DNA of 64,000 nt from Rothia halotolerans (GTDB taxonomy: Bacteria > Actinomycetota > Actinomycetes > Actinomycetales > Micrococcaceae): contig NZ_NOIU01000001.1 of the NCBI RefSeq assembly GCF_004136635.1, positions 744,001 to 808,000 on the forward strand. Direction: 5' to 3'. The notes under the pieces were generated by a model. That model made no database searches, was not told where the DNA came from, and saw only the letters and a list, made by a program, of their open reading frames with translations. Positions 43,118-50,456 of the stretch are shown here, one piece after another; positions within the stretch are counted from its first letter, which is position 1; each line of letters begins with the position of its first letter. Made by a program: the position numbers and the translations under genes.

Positions 43118-43660
43118 ATGGCTGCTGAGACGAGATATCGACAGCTCGTGCGTGAGATCGCGCTCGATCACTACGGGTACGTCACGACGAAGGAAGCGGC
43201 CGAAGCGGGGGTGCCCGCGGTCGAGCTGCCCAAGCTGGCGGCCCGCGGCGGCCTGGAGAACGTCGCATACGGGCTGTACCGGGTGCCGGACGTCCCCGTG
43301 AGCGCTTACGACCAGTTCGCCGAGGCGCTCCTGCGCGCCGGCGAGGGAGCGTACCTCCACGGTGAATCGGTGCTCGCTCTCTTCGCGCTCGCCGACGTGA
43401 ATCCGCGGCGGATCACGGTGGCCGTGCGCCGCCGTACGCGCCCGAAGCTTCCGGCGTTCCTCGAACTGACCCAGGTGAAGGGTGAGGCCCACACGACGTT
43501 CTACGAAGGCCTGGAATCCCAGCCTGTCGCCGAGGCCATCCTCGAGTGCCGTGGACGCATCGAGGCGGAGCGCCTCCTGGACGCCGCCCGGCAGGCCCGC
43601 GACGAGGGACTGCTGACCACGGCCGAATGGCACCGGGTGAGAAGGGAGCTTCGGCCATGA
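43118..43660 (+). CDS. AbiEi-type antitoxin / transcriptional regulator
   Basis: The 180-residue protein has the N-terminal winged helix of AbiEi-family antitoxins (YVTTKEAAEAGVPAVELPKLAA, here given in two parts as YVTTKEAAEAG and VPAVELPKLA, then NVAYGLYRVPDV) and a C-terminal domain with GEGAYLHGESVLALFALA. It should repress the operon and oppose the toxin without forming a complex, as in type IV systems. Its stop overlaps the toxin start (ATGA). Confidence 0.88.
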   Translation: MAAETRYRQLVREIALDHYGYVTTKEAAEAGVPAVELPKLAARGGLENVAYGLYRVPDVPVSAYDQFAEALLRAGEGAYLHGESVLALFALADVNPRRITVAVRRRTRPKLPAFLELTQVKGEAHTTFYEGLESQPVAEAILECRGRIEAERLLDAARQARDEGLLTTAEWHRVRRELRP

Positions 43661-44487
43661 GCTACGCCGGGGCGCCGCCGAACGTCCGCTCCCTGGAGCA
43701 GCGCATACGGAACCTGGAGGGCAGCGACGGCCTCGCGCTGCGTCGTCGGGTGGGGATGGCGCTGGTCGTGGTGGGCCAGATGCTGCCCGAGGGCGCGGTC
43801 AAAGGCGGCAGCGCGATGGCGCTGCGCTACGGCCGTGGAACACGGTTCACCCGGGATCTCGACGCCGCGATGATCCAGCCGCTGACCCGATTCCGCAGCG
43901 CCTTCGAGGAGTCTCTCGCCGCCGGATGGGCGGGTTTCACCGGGAGACTGGTCGAGAAGGCGGCCCCACGACCGATGGCGGTGCCGCCGGCGTACGTGAT
44001 GCGGCCGTTCGAGGTGAAGCTCGACTACCGAGGTCGAGCATGGTGCACGGTGAGGTTCGAGCTGGGGCACAACGAGATCAACGATGCGGCGGAGCCGGAG
44101 CACCGCATCGCCGCCGATCTCACCAGGCTCTTCACCGAGGTGGGGCTCGAAGCGCCGAAGCCCGTGCCTGTGATGCGCACCGACCACCAAGTCGCGCAGA
44201 AGCTCCACGCCCTCTCGGAGACGGGAAGCGAACGCGCGCGCGACCTCGTCGATCTCCAGATCCTCGAGAAGGGCGAGGACCTCGACGCCGCGCAGGTGGC
44301 GGTGACGTGCTCGCGGCTCTTCGACTACCGACGACGGCAGGCATGGCCTCCGGTGATCAGCGCCGGCGAGGGGTGGGGCTCTCTCTATGCAGAGGCCTCA
44401 GAAGGCCTCGACGTGCTGCCCGTCCTCGAGGAAGCCGTGGAGTGGGTCAACGAGTTCGTCCGGCACATCACGGCGGCGGGGAGCTGA
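43657..44487 (+). CDS. AbiEii-type nucleotidyltransferase toxin
   Basis: The 276-residue protein has the AbiEii/AbiGii nucleotidyltransferase core: the KGGSAMALRYG loop and the acidic motif TRDLDAAM, followed by FEVKLDYRGRAW and a conserved C-terminal segment RTDHQVAQKLHALSE and RARDLVDLQIL. Such toxins use a nucleotide to modify an essential target, probably tRNA in studied homologues. It is coupled to the AbiEi gene. The two give bacteriostasis and phage defence in studied systems; here the role is inferred. Confidence 0.87.
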   Translation: MSYAGAPPNVRSLEQRIRNLEGSDGLALRRRVGMALVVVGQMLPEGAVKGGSAMALRYGRGTRFTRDLDAAMIQPLTRFRSAFEESLAAGWAGFTGRLVEKAAPRPMAVPPAYVMRPFEVKLDYRGRAWCTVRFELGHNEINDAAEPEHRIAADLTRLFTEVGLEAPKPVPVMRTDHQVAQKLHALSETGSERARDLVDLQILEKGEDLDAAQVAVTCSRLFDYRRRQAWPPVISAGEGWGSLYAEASEGLDVLPVLEEAVEWVNEFVRHITAAGS

Positions 44488-46491
44488 ACTCCGGCTTCCG
44501 CGGCACGGCCCGCCCCTCCCATCGGCTCCCGGCTTCCTCCCAGGCCTTGTCACCCACGGTCCGAAACGTCCCCCTCCCCCAGCCCCGCCAGGAACTCCCG
44601 GAGCAGCCGGCCCCCCCTCCGCGAGGCCCTCCATGAAGGGGCCGGGCCGCTCGGCCTCCTCCGCGTCGTAGGTCACGCAGTACTCGAAGCACTCGGGGTA
44701 CTGCGTGTAGCTGACGCCGAATCCGCCGGGGACGCTGGGCGCGAAGGCGTAGCGGATGATCTGGGCGCAGGTGCCCAGCGAGGTCGTGGAGAGGAAGTCG
44801 GCGCGCAGCAGGGCGAGGGCCTCGTCGTCGAAGAAGGGGTCCTCGACGTCGAGCCGCCGCGAGGTCGCCTCCAGGCCGCCGAGGTGCCGGTCGACGCCGC
44901 GGCCGGTCTTGCACGCCTTGATCCACCCCCGATGGGCCTCCAGCGCGGCGACGAGATCCTCACGCCCCGCCCGCCCCTCCAGCAGGGCCCGGGCGAAGGA
45001 GGCCGCCTCGGGCGTGACGGGGCGCAGGCACTCGGTCCGCCCGGCCTGGAAGGCGCGCATGTCCACCGACTCGTACACGCTACGCAGCCGTCCGAAGGCG
45101 AGCAGCTGGGCGAGGACCATGACGAGCTGCTGCAGCGCGTCGGCGCTCATCGGGAAGGGCAGCCGCTCCTGCGGGACGCGCGGCACCCGGACCAGCTCGA
45201 CGCGCAGCCGATGGGCGCGTCGTCGGTACTCCTCCAGGCTTCGCCGCAGTTCCCGGCGGATGGCCGGGTCCAGGCGCCAGAGGAGCTCCGCCGGCTCGGC
45301 GGGCTGGGTGGCGCCGGGGAGCAGGACGACGCCGTCAGGCAGGTCGGCGTCGACGGGTTGGACCACGTCGGAGGGCGAGGCGAGGCCGGCGGACGAGGCC
45401 GCGTCGTCGTCCGGCCCCGGCAGCTCCACCTCCTGCATGCGGCGGACGAGCTCCACCAGCGTCGCGCCGTCGATGGTGGAGTGCTCGGCGTGCAGGCAGG
45501 CCCAGTCGTCCCGGAGGCCGACCTCGTAGCTGATCGGCTTGGCCGCCCACACCCGGCCGGGGTCGAAGGCCAGCGCCCGCAGGTGCTCCGAGGCCGCGGC
45601 GGCCCCGTCCTCCAGGGAGACCGTGAAGAGCAGGTCCGCGAGCCGCTGGTAGGTCCGGGCGTTGGAGGGGTCGGAGAGGATGCGCTCCAGCGGGGCGGCG
45701 AGCTCGCCGCTGCCCAGGTAGGAGAGGTCCGCGAAGCCCATCCCGGGTTCCTCGGTGGCGGCCGCCGGATCGGGTTCCTCGGTGACGCCCACCGGATCGG
45801 GATCCACGGCAGCGGCCGCCGACTCCCCCGGGCCCTCGCCGGCCGCGTCCGGCTCAGAAGGGGCCGGAGCCGCCCCCACCGCGAGGACCCGCCGCAGCCC
45901 GTCCGCCAGAAGCCGGGGGCCCGGTGGCAGGCCGGCGTCGTCGCTGATCGCCAGGACGTGGAGGCGGCCGCGGTGCAGGACCCCGATCTCGCGGCGGGCG
46001 GCGCCGAGCTCGCAGGACAGGAAGACGTCCCGGCCGGCCCGCGGGTGCCGGACCCCGCCGTTGAGCGCCGCCCATTGCTCCCGGGAGAGCTCGGTGCCGC
46101 GGGCGTCGACCTCCGGGACGGTCCGCCCGGCGGCCTGCTCCAGGTGCACGACGGCGGCCCGGTGCACGATCTCGGCGGCGCGCTCGACGCCGCACGTCTC
46201 GCTCCCGATGTTGAGCTGGAAGGAGACGTTGCCGCCCAGCGTGAGCGGTCCGCGGTCCTCCATGTACGCGGCGAGCCACGCCTCCGAGAGCCAGCTGCGG
46301 CCGGCGTCGTCCTCCCGGCGGGCGAAGACCTCGAGGGCCTCCTGGAGCTCGACGCCGCGACCGCGCCGGAATTCCTCGGCGGCCCGCCGGGAGCGTTCCA
46401 GGGTCTCCTCGTCCACGATCGCGGAGGCGGCGCGGAGGAATCGGCCGAGGGTCTCGTCGAGGCCGGGGACCGGCAGGGGCGCGGGGGTCAT
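44398..46491 (-). CDS. Choline/carnitine O-acyltransferase family protein, C-terminus shifted
   Basis: The 697-residue frame shows the full family signature: catalytic histidine in AEHSTIDGATLVEL, ECLRPVTPEA, ACKTGRGVDRHLGGL and STTSLGTCAQ. The enzyme would transfer an acyl group between coenzyme A and carnitine or choline. After FMEGLAEGG the frame loses family character, runs into arginine-rich sequence and overlaps the abiEii gene. Within a run of seven C (44611 to 44617) removal of one base gives a normal ending, LLREFLAGLGEGDVSDRG, with a stop at 44550. Residues about 215 to 250 hold an acidic insert with a 27-base duplication. Confidence 0.85.
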   Translation of the reverse strand: MTPAPLPVPGLDETLGRFLRAASAIVDEETLERSRRAAEEFRRGRGVELQEALEVFARREDDAGRSWLSEAWLAAYMEDRGPLTLGGNVSFQLNIGSETCGVERAAEIVHRAAVVHLEQAAGRTVPEVDARGTELSREQWAALNGGVRHPRAGRDVFLSCELGAARREIGVLHRGRLHVLAISDDAGLPPGPRLLADGLRRVLAVGAAPAPSEPDAAGEGPGESAAAAVDPDPVGVTEEPDPAAATEEPGMGFADLSYLGSGELAAPLERILSDPSNARTYQRLADLLFTVSLEDGAAAASEHLRALAFDPGRVWAAKPISYEVGLRDDWACLHAEHSTIDGATLVELVRRMQEVELPGPDDDAASSAGLASPSDVVQPVDADLPDGVVLLPGATQPAEPAELLWRLDPAIRRELRRSLEEYRRRAHRLRVELVRVPRVPQERLPFPMSADALQQLVMVLAQLLAFGRLRSVYESVDMRAFQAGRTECLRPVTPEAASFARALLEGRAGREDLVAALEAHRGWIKACKTGRGVDRHLGGLEATSRRLDVEDPFFDDEALALLRADFLSTTSLGTCAQIIRYAFAPSVPGGFGVSYTQYPECFEYCVTYDAEEAERPGPFMEGLAEGGPAAPGVPGGAGGGGRFGPWVTRPGRKPGADGRGGPCRGSRSSAPRRRDVPDELVDPLHGFLEDGQHVEAF
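45745..45798. repeat. Imperfect 27-base tandem duplication inside the acyltransferase
   Basis: Two adjacent 27-base units begin GGGTTCCTCGGTG and end CCGGATC, differing at a few bases. Each encodes nine residues in frame, so the coding effect is a duplicated DP-x-x-x-x-EEP segment in a linker region. Confidence 0.7.
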
Positions 46492-46619
46492 GGCGATCCT
46501 TTCGACAGGACGAGTTGCTGCCCATTCTGCCGGATCGGACGGCGCTGCGCGTGTCTTGCGTCACCATGTGACCGGGACGCGGGATCGGAGGGGAACGGCT
46601 GCCGGCACGCTTCTGCACC

Positions 46620-47018
46620 TCAGGCGGGGATGAGCCGGTCCGTCGGCAGCGGCAGGGCGACCCGCCGGGTGAGGTCGAGGACCTTGGCCACGCCGGCCTC
46701 AGCATCCTCCAGGACGCGCGTGACGACGACGTCGTCTCGGCGGACCTCCACGATGCCGACGGCGACCTCTCTCCCGTCCTCGAGCCGGAGCCGCCAGCTC
46801 TGGGCCAGGAAGCCCAACCCCACCTCGTCGAGAGTCCGCTCGGCCGCGTCGAGGTCCGAGGGCTCGCCGCGGCGCCGGTGCAGGCGGTCGAAGGGGACGA
46901 AGCCGCCGCCCTCGGTCATGCCGATGTAGCCCACGTGCTCGCGGTCCTCGGAGCGCAGGTGGTCGAAGACGGTGGTCATCTCCGTCAGGGTGGGGCCGTC
47001 CGGCGTAGCGTGCTTCAT
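46620..47018 (-). CDS. Hypothetical protein (132 aa)
   Basis: The product starts MKHATPDGPTLTEMTTVF and has a compact alpha/beta composition with EHVGYIGMTEGGGFVPFDRL in the middle and a beta-rich second half ending VALPLPTDRLIPA. Codon third positions are strongly GC-rich, so it is real. I recognise no family or motif. It is the last gene before the acyltransferase on this strand, after ilvD, without evident link. Confidence 0.7.
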   Translation of the reverse strand: MKHATPDGPTLTEMTTVFDHLRSEDREHVGYIGMTEGGGFVPFDRLHRRRGEPSDLDAAERTLDEVGLGFLAQSWRLRLEDGREVAVGIVEVRRDDVVVTRVLEDAEAGVAKVLDLTRRVALPLPTDRLIPA

Positions 47019-47075
47019 GGTTGCAACCTAGCAGGAGACGGATCGACGGGACGGCACCGGCGAGGCGCCCGCCGC

Positions 47076-48794
47076 TCAGTAGTTGGTCACAGCCCCCACC
47101 GCAGCCGAGCGCACGAGCTTCGCGAACTTGCCCAGCACCCCGTGCAGGCGCGGGTTCTCCGGGATCGCCCACTCCGCCTTCCGCCGGGCCATCTCCTCCT
47201 CGGGGATCTCGACGTCGATCGTCCGCCCGGCGATGTCCACCCGGATGGGGTCCCCGTCCTTCACGAAGGCGATGGGACCGCCGTCCACGGCCTCGGGCGC
47301 CACGTGCCCGATGCACAGCCCGGTCGAGCCGCCGGAGAACCGCCCGTCGGTGATGAGCAGGACGTCCTTGCCGATCCCGGCGCCCTTGATCGCGCCGGTG
47401 ATCGCGAGCATCTCCCGCATCCCCGGCCCGCCCTTGGGCCCCTCGTACCGGATGACGACGACGTCGCCCTTCTTCAGCTCCCCGTTCAGCACCGCGTCCA
47501 TCGCCGGCTGCTCCTGGTCGAAGACCCGGGCGGTCCCCTCGAAGACGTCGGCGTCGAAGCCCGCGGACTTCACCACCGCGCCGTCGGGGGCGAGCGTCCC
47601 CTTCAGCACCGTGAGCCCGCCGGTGGGGTGGATCGGGTCGTTCAGGGCACGGAGGATCTTCCCGTCCGGGTCCGGCGGGTTGATGTCGGCGAGGTTCTCC
47701 GCGACGGTCCGGCCGGTCACGGTCATGCAGTCGCCCTCGAGGAGGCCGGCGTCGAGCAGGGCCTTCATGACCACGGGCACGCCGCCGATCTTGAAGACGT
47801 CGTTCATGACGTACTGCCCGAAGGGCTTGACGTTGCCCAGGTGCGGGACCTTGTCCCCGATCTTGTTGAAGTCGTCGAGGGTAAGGTCGACGCCGGCCTC
47901 GTGTGCGATCGCCATCAGGTGCAGCACCGCGTTGGTGGACCCGCCGAAGGCCATGACCACCGCGATCGCGTTGCACAGCGACTCGTAGGTGATGATGTCC
48001 CGGGTGGTGATCCCCCGGCGCAGCAAGTTGACCACGGCCTCGCCGGACTGCCGGGCGAAGAGCGTGCGGTTGCGGTGGATCGCCGGCGGCGCGGCGGAGC
48101 CGGGCAGGGACATGCCCATCGCCTCGGCCGCCGAGGCCATGGTGTTGGCGGTGTACATGCCGCCGCACGCGCCCTCGCCGGGGCACACGGCGCGCTCGAT
48201 GGCGTCGACGTCGGCCTCGGTCATCTTCCCGGCGCGGCAGGCCCCGACCGCCTCGAAGGCGTCGATCAGGGTCACCTCGCGCTCGCTGCCGTCGGAGAGC
48301 TTGGCGGTGCCCGGCATGATCGAGCCGTTGTAGAGGAACACGCTGGACAGGCCCAGGCGGGCGGCGGCCATGAGCATGCCCGGGATCGACTTGTCGCAGC
48401 CGGCCATGAGCACCGAGCCGTCCAGCCGCTCGGCGCCGAAGACGGTCTCCACCGAGTCGGTGATGACCTCGCGGCTGACCAGCGAGTAGTGCATGCCCTC
48501 GTGACCCATCGAGATGCCGTCGGAGACGGAGATCGTGCCGAACTCCAGCGGGTAGCCGCCGGCCGCGTGCACGCCCTCCTTGGCGAAGCCCGCGAGCTTC
48601 TCCAGGGTGAGGTTGCAGGGGGTGATCTCGTTCCAGGAGGAGGCGACGCCGATCTGCGGCTTCCCCCAGTCCTCGTCCCCCATGCCGACGGCGCGGAGCA
48701 TGCCGCGCGCGGCCGCCCGCTCGAGGCCGTCGGTCACGTCGCGCGACCGCGGCTTGATGTCCACTCCGGGCTTCACCTCAGGATTGCTGCTCAT
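47076..48794 (-). CDS. ilvD: Dihydroxy-acid dehydratase
   Basis: The 572-residue iron-sulfur enzyme catalyses the step before the last in valine and isoleucine synthesis, dehydrating 2,3-dihydroxy acids. Cluster cysteines are seen in [10 protein letters not shown] and [17 protein letters not shown], and the C-terminal substrate loop in [17 protein letters not shown]. It begins with [20 protein letters not shown] and ends VGAVTNY, which is complete. It stands alone here; the other ilv genes are not in view. Confidence 0.97.
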   Translation of the reverse strand: MSSNPEVKPGVDIKPRSRDVTDGLERAAARGMLRAVGMGDEDWGKPQIGVASSWNEITPCNLTLEKLAGFAKEGVHAAGGYPLEFGTISVSDGISMGHEGMHYSLVSREVITDSVETVFGAERLDGSVLMAGCDKSIPGMLMAAARLGLSSVFLYNGSIMPGTAKLSDGSEREVTLIDAFEAVGACRAGKMTEADVDAIERAVCPGEGACGGMYTANTMASAAEAMGMSLPGSAAPPAIHRNRTLFARQSGEAVVNLLRRGITTRDIITYESLCNAIAVVMAFGGSTNAVLHLMAIAHEAGVDLTLDDFNKIGDKVPHLGNVKPFGQYVMNDVFKIGGVPVVMKALLDAGLLEGDCMTVTGRTVAENLADINPPDPDGKILRALNDPIHPTGGLTVLKGTLAPDGAVVKSAGFDADVFEGTARVFDQEQPAMDAVLNGELKKGDVVVIRYEGPKGGPGMREMLAITGAIKGAGIGKDVLLITDGRFSGGSTGLCIGHVAPEAVDGGPIAFVKDGDPIRVDIAGRTIDVEIPEEEMARRKAEWAIPENPRLHGVLGKFAKLVRSAAVGAVTNY

Positions 48795-48907
48795 GCATGC
48801 AGTCTATGACCGGAACGACGTCGTGCACATCACGTCCCCGGCGCGCCGGGGCCTCGCCGTCTCGCGAGGACGCCGCAGCAGCATCTCCTCGCCCCGCGAG
48901 GACGCCG

Positions 48908-49339
48908 TCACAGGAAGGGCTCGGCGGTGCGCATGCCCCGGCGGGAGCGCCTCCTGGCCACCGAGTCCCGCACGGCCTGCCGCTGGTTCTCGTGGAGGAT
49001 GACCGTGGACTTGATGACCATCTCGCTGTTCACCGGCAGCACCACGACGTCGTAGGAGAGCTGGTTGACGACGTCGCGCAGCACGCCCCGCAGCCGCTCC
49101 TCGCGCCGGCAGCCCACGGCGTCCACCACGAGGATCAGGACGTCGGTGCGCTGCTCGAGCAGCGCCTCCCTCACCTCGTCCAGCAGACGCCTGCGGAACC
49201 GGGAGTAGGCGAGGATCCCCTCCCGATCCGGGATGCGGTACACCGCGAGGGAGAAGGTCCCCTCCTCCTCGACCGCATCGATCTCACGGTCCCACGGACC
49301 CAGCAGATGCCGAGCATCACCGAACACCACGACGCGCAT
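48908..49339 (-). CDS. Hypothetical protein (143 aa), alpha/beta fold
   Basis: From ATG 49339 the protein starts MRVVVFGDARHLLGPWDREI and shows alternating strands and helices (TFSLAVYRIPDREG, VLILVVDAVGCRRE, DVVVLPVNSEMV), which suggests a Rossmann-like or nucleotide-binding-like fold. A longer frame back to 49429 crosses a perfect palindrome and lacks family-like character. It is preceded by the palindrome and the pentamer repeat. I recognise no family. It may be controlled through that dyad. Confidence 0.6.
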   Translation of the reverse strand: MRVVVFGDARHLLGPWDREIDAVEEEGTFSLAVYRIPDREGILAYSRFRRRLLDEVREALLEQRTDVLILVVDAVGCRREERLRGVLRDVVNQLSYDVVVLPVNSEMVIKSTVILHENQRQAVRDSVARRRSRRGMRTAEPFL

Positions 49340-49409
49340 GATTTTCCACTTTCCACCACAAGAAACGGCTTCGAGCTTCAGTCCCATCCGGACATGACTC
49401 CTGAAAAGA

Positions 49410-49427
49410 GTACCGTCCAGACGGTAC
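49410..49427. promoter_or_regulatory. Perfect 18-base palindrome, candidate operator
   Basis: GTACCGTC and GACGGTAC flank two bases (CA) without mismatch. The form, an 18-base dyad with a short centre, is that of TetR-type operators. No TetR gene lies nearby. It is about 70 bases upstream of the 143-residue gene's start. Confidence 0.6.
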
Positions 49428-49495
49428 ACCTCAAGACGCTACCCCATTTTCAGGCGAAGGCCCAGGCCAGGGGTACTGGGAGTGCTCACGGCGTT

Positions 49496-49560
49496 GCCGA
49501 GCCAAGCCAAGCCGAGCCAAGCCAAGCCAAGCCAAGCCAAGCCAAGCCAAGCCAAGCCAA
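49496..49560. repeat. Thirteen tandem copies of a GCCRA pentamer
   Basis: The 65 bases consist of 13 units: GCCGA, two GCCAA, GCCGA, then nine GCCAA without interruption. It lies in the 312-base gap between the OBAP-family gene and the 143-residue gene. Because five is not a multiple of three, a change in unit number would alter any reading frame across it; slippage could change spacing between the palindrome and the flanking DNA. Confidence 0.9.
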
Positions 49561-49651
49561 GGGATCGTACCGCAGCCGCCGTCCGGAGCGAGGACCGCGC
49601 GAGGCCCGGCTCCGCCGTAAGCAGCACGGCGTCGGAGGCTCCCGGCGGATC

Positions 49652-50404
49652 TTACCGCTCGACGTCGGTCTCCCGCAGCGTGGTCTGCACGACGCGGCCG
49701 CTCTCCCAGGAGTTCGCCCCGGGCGCGACGTCGGGGGTGGGGATGTCGGCGCGCCGCTCGCGGTTGCGCGGCGTCGAGACCCCGACCCTGCGGTCCCGCT
49801 CCCGCACGAGCTCCTCGCGGGCCTGGCCGTCCTCGGTGAAGCCCATCATCAGCTGCGGGATGCCGTACGGGAAGTCGTCGAGGTCGTACTGCCAGGTGTG
49901 GAAGGTCTTGCCGTAGGTCTTCACCAGGTCCTCGAAGTACGCGTGCTCGGCGATCTCCGGCACGCCCGGGGCGGTGAGGAGCCCGGACTTGATCTCGTAG
50001 TGGTGGCTGTGCCAGAGCCGCTTCTCCTCCTCGGGAAGGCTGCGGAACCGCTCCTCGCTGATGATGTACTCGATGCCGATCAGGCGGGCGTCGGGCGCGT
50101 TCCGGTCGAAGATCACGCACTGGTGGAGGTCGTGCCGCAGGTGGATACAGAAGTGCGAGGCCTGGACCTGCCGCCCCGTCTCGTCGGCGTACATGTGCAG
50201 GCCGTCGAGGTAGGTGCTCATGGCACCCAGCGGGTACTTCCGCTGCAGCAGCGTCGAGCCCAGGTCCAGCACCCGGTGCTTCCAGGGGTGGCCCCTGCTC
50301 GCCCGCGCGGTCCTCGCCACGGTGCGCCCCACAAGCGCCGCGGCCGTCGCTCCGATCCCTACGGCGAGACCGGTTCCGAAGTTTCTGAAGTCAACTGGTT
50401 CCAT
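49652..50404 (-). CDS. OBAP (DUF1264) family protein
   Basis: The 250-residue protein matches the oil-body-associated-protein family: LDGLHMYADETGRQVQASHF, HDLHQCVIFDRNAPDARLIG, EYIISEERFRSLPEEEKRLW, WHSHHYEIKSGLLTAPGVPE and the tyrosine-rich YFEDLVKTYGKTFHTWQYD. An N-terminal hydrophobic stretch (GTGLAVGIGATAAALVG) may anchor it in the membrane. The family occurs in plants, fungi and bacteria; its biochemical role is not established. ATG 50404 follows GGGTGAGGTG closely. It lies downstream of the GH15 gene. Confidence 0.85.
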   Translation of the reverse strand: MEPVDFRNFGTGLAVGIGATAAALVGRTVARTARASRGHPWKHRVLDLGSTLLQRKYPLGAMSTYLDGLHMYADETGRQVQASHFCIHLRHDLHQCVIFDRNAPDARLIGIEYIISEERFRSLPEEEKRLWHSHHYEIKSGLLTAPGVPEIAEHAYFEDLVKTYGKTFHTWQYDLDDFPYGIPQLMMGFTEDGQAREELVRERDRRVGVSTPRNRERRADIPTPDVAPGANSWESGRVVQTTLRETDVER

Positions 50405-50456
50405 CACCTCACCCTACGCGGGGAGAGTCCGGGGTTGAACCCCTGGGAGGGGCTGA

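Noticed and set aside
49496-49560. CRISPR-like array
   Set aside because: The units are five bases, directly adjacent and without spacers; no cas gene is near.
49439-49627. A 62-residue minus-strand frame of LGLAW repeats across the pentamer array
   Set aside because: The repeat gives an open frame automatically; there is no start signal or conserved flank to support it.
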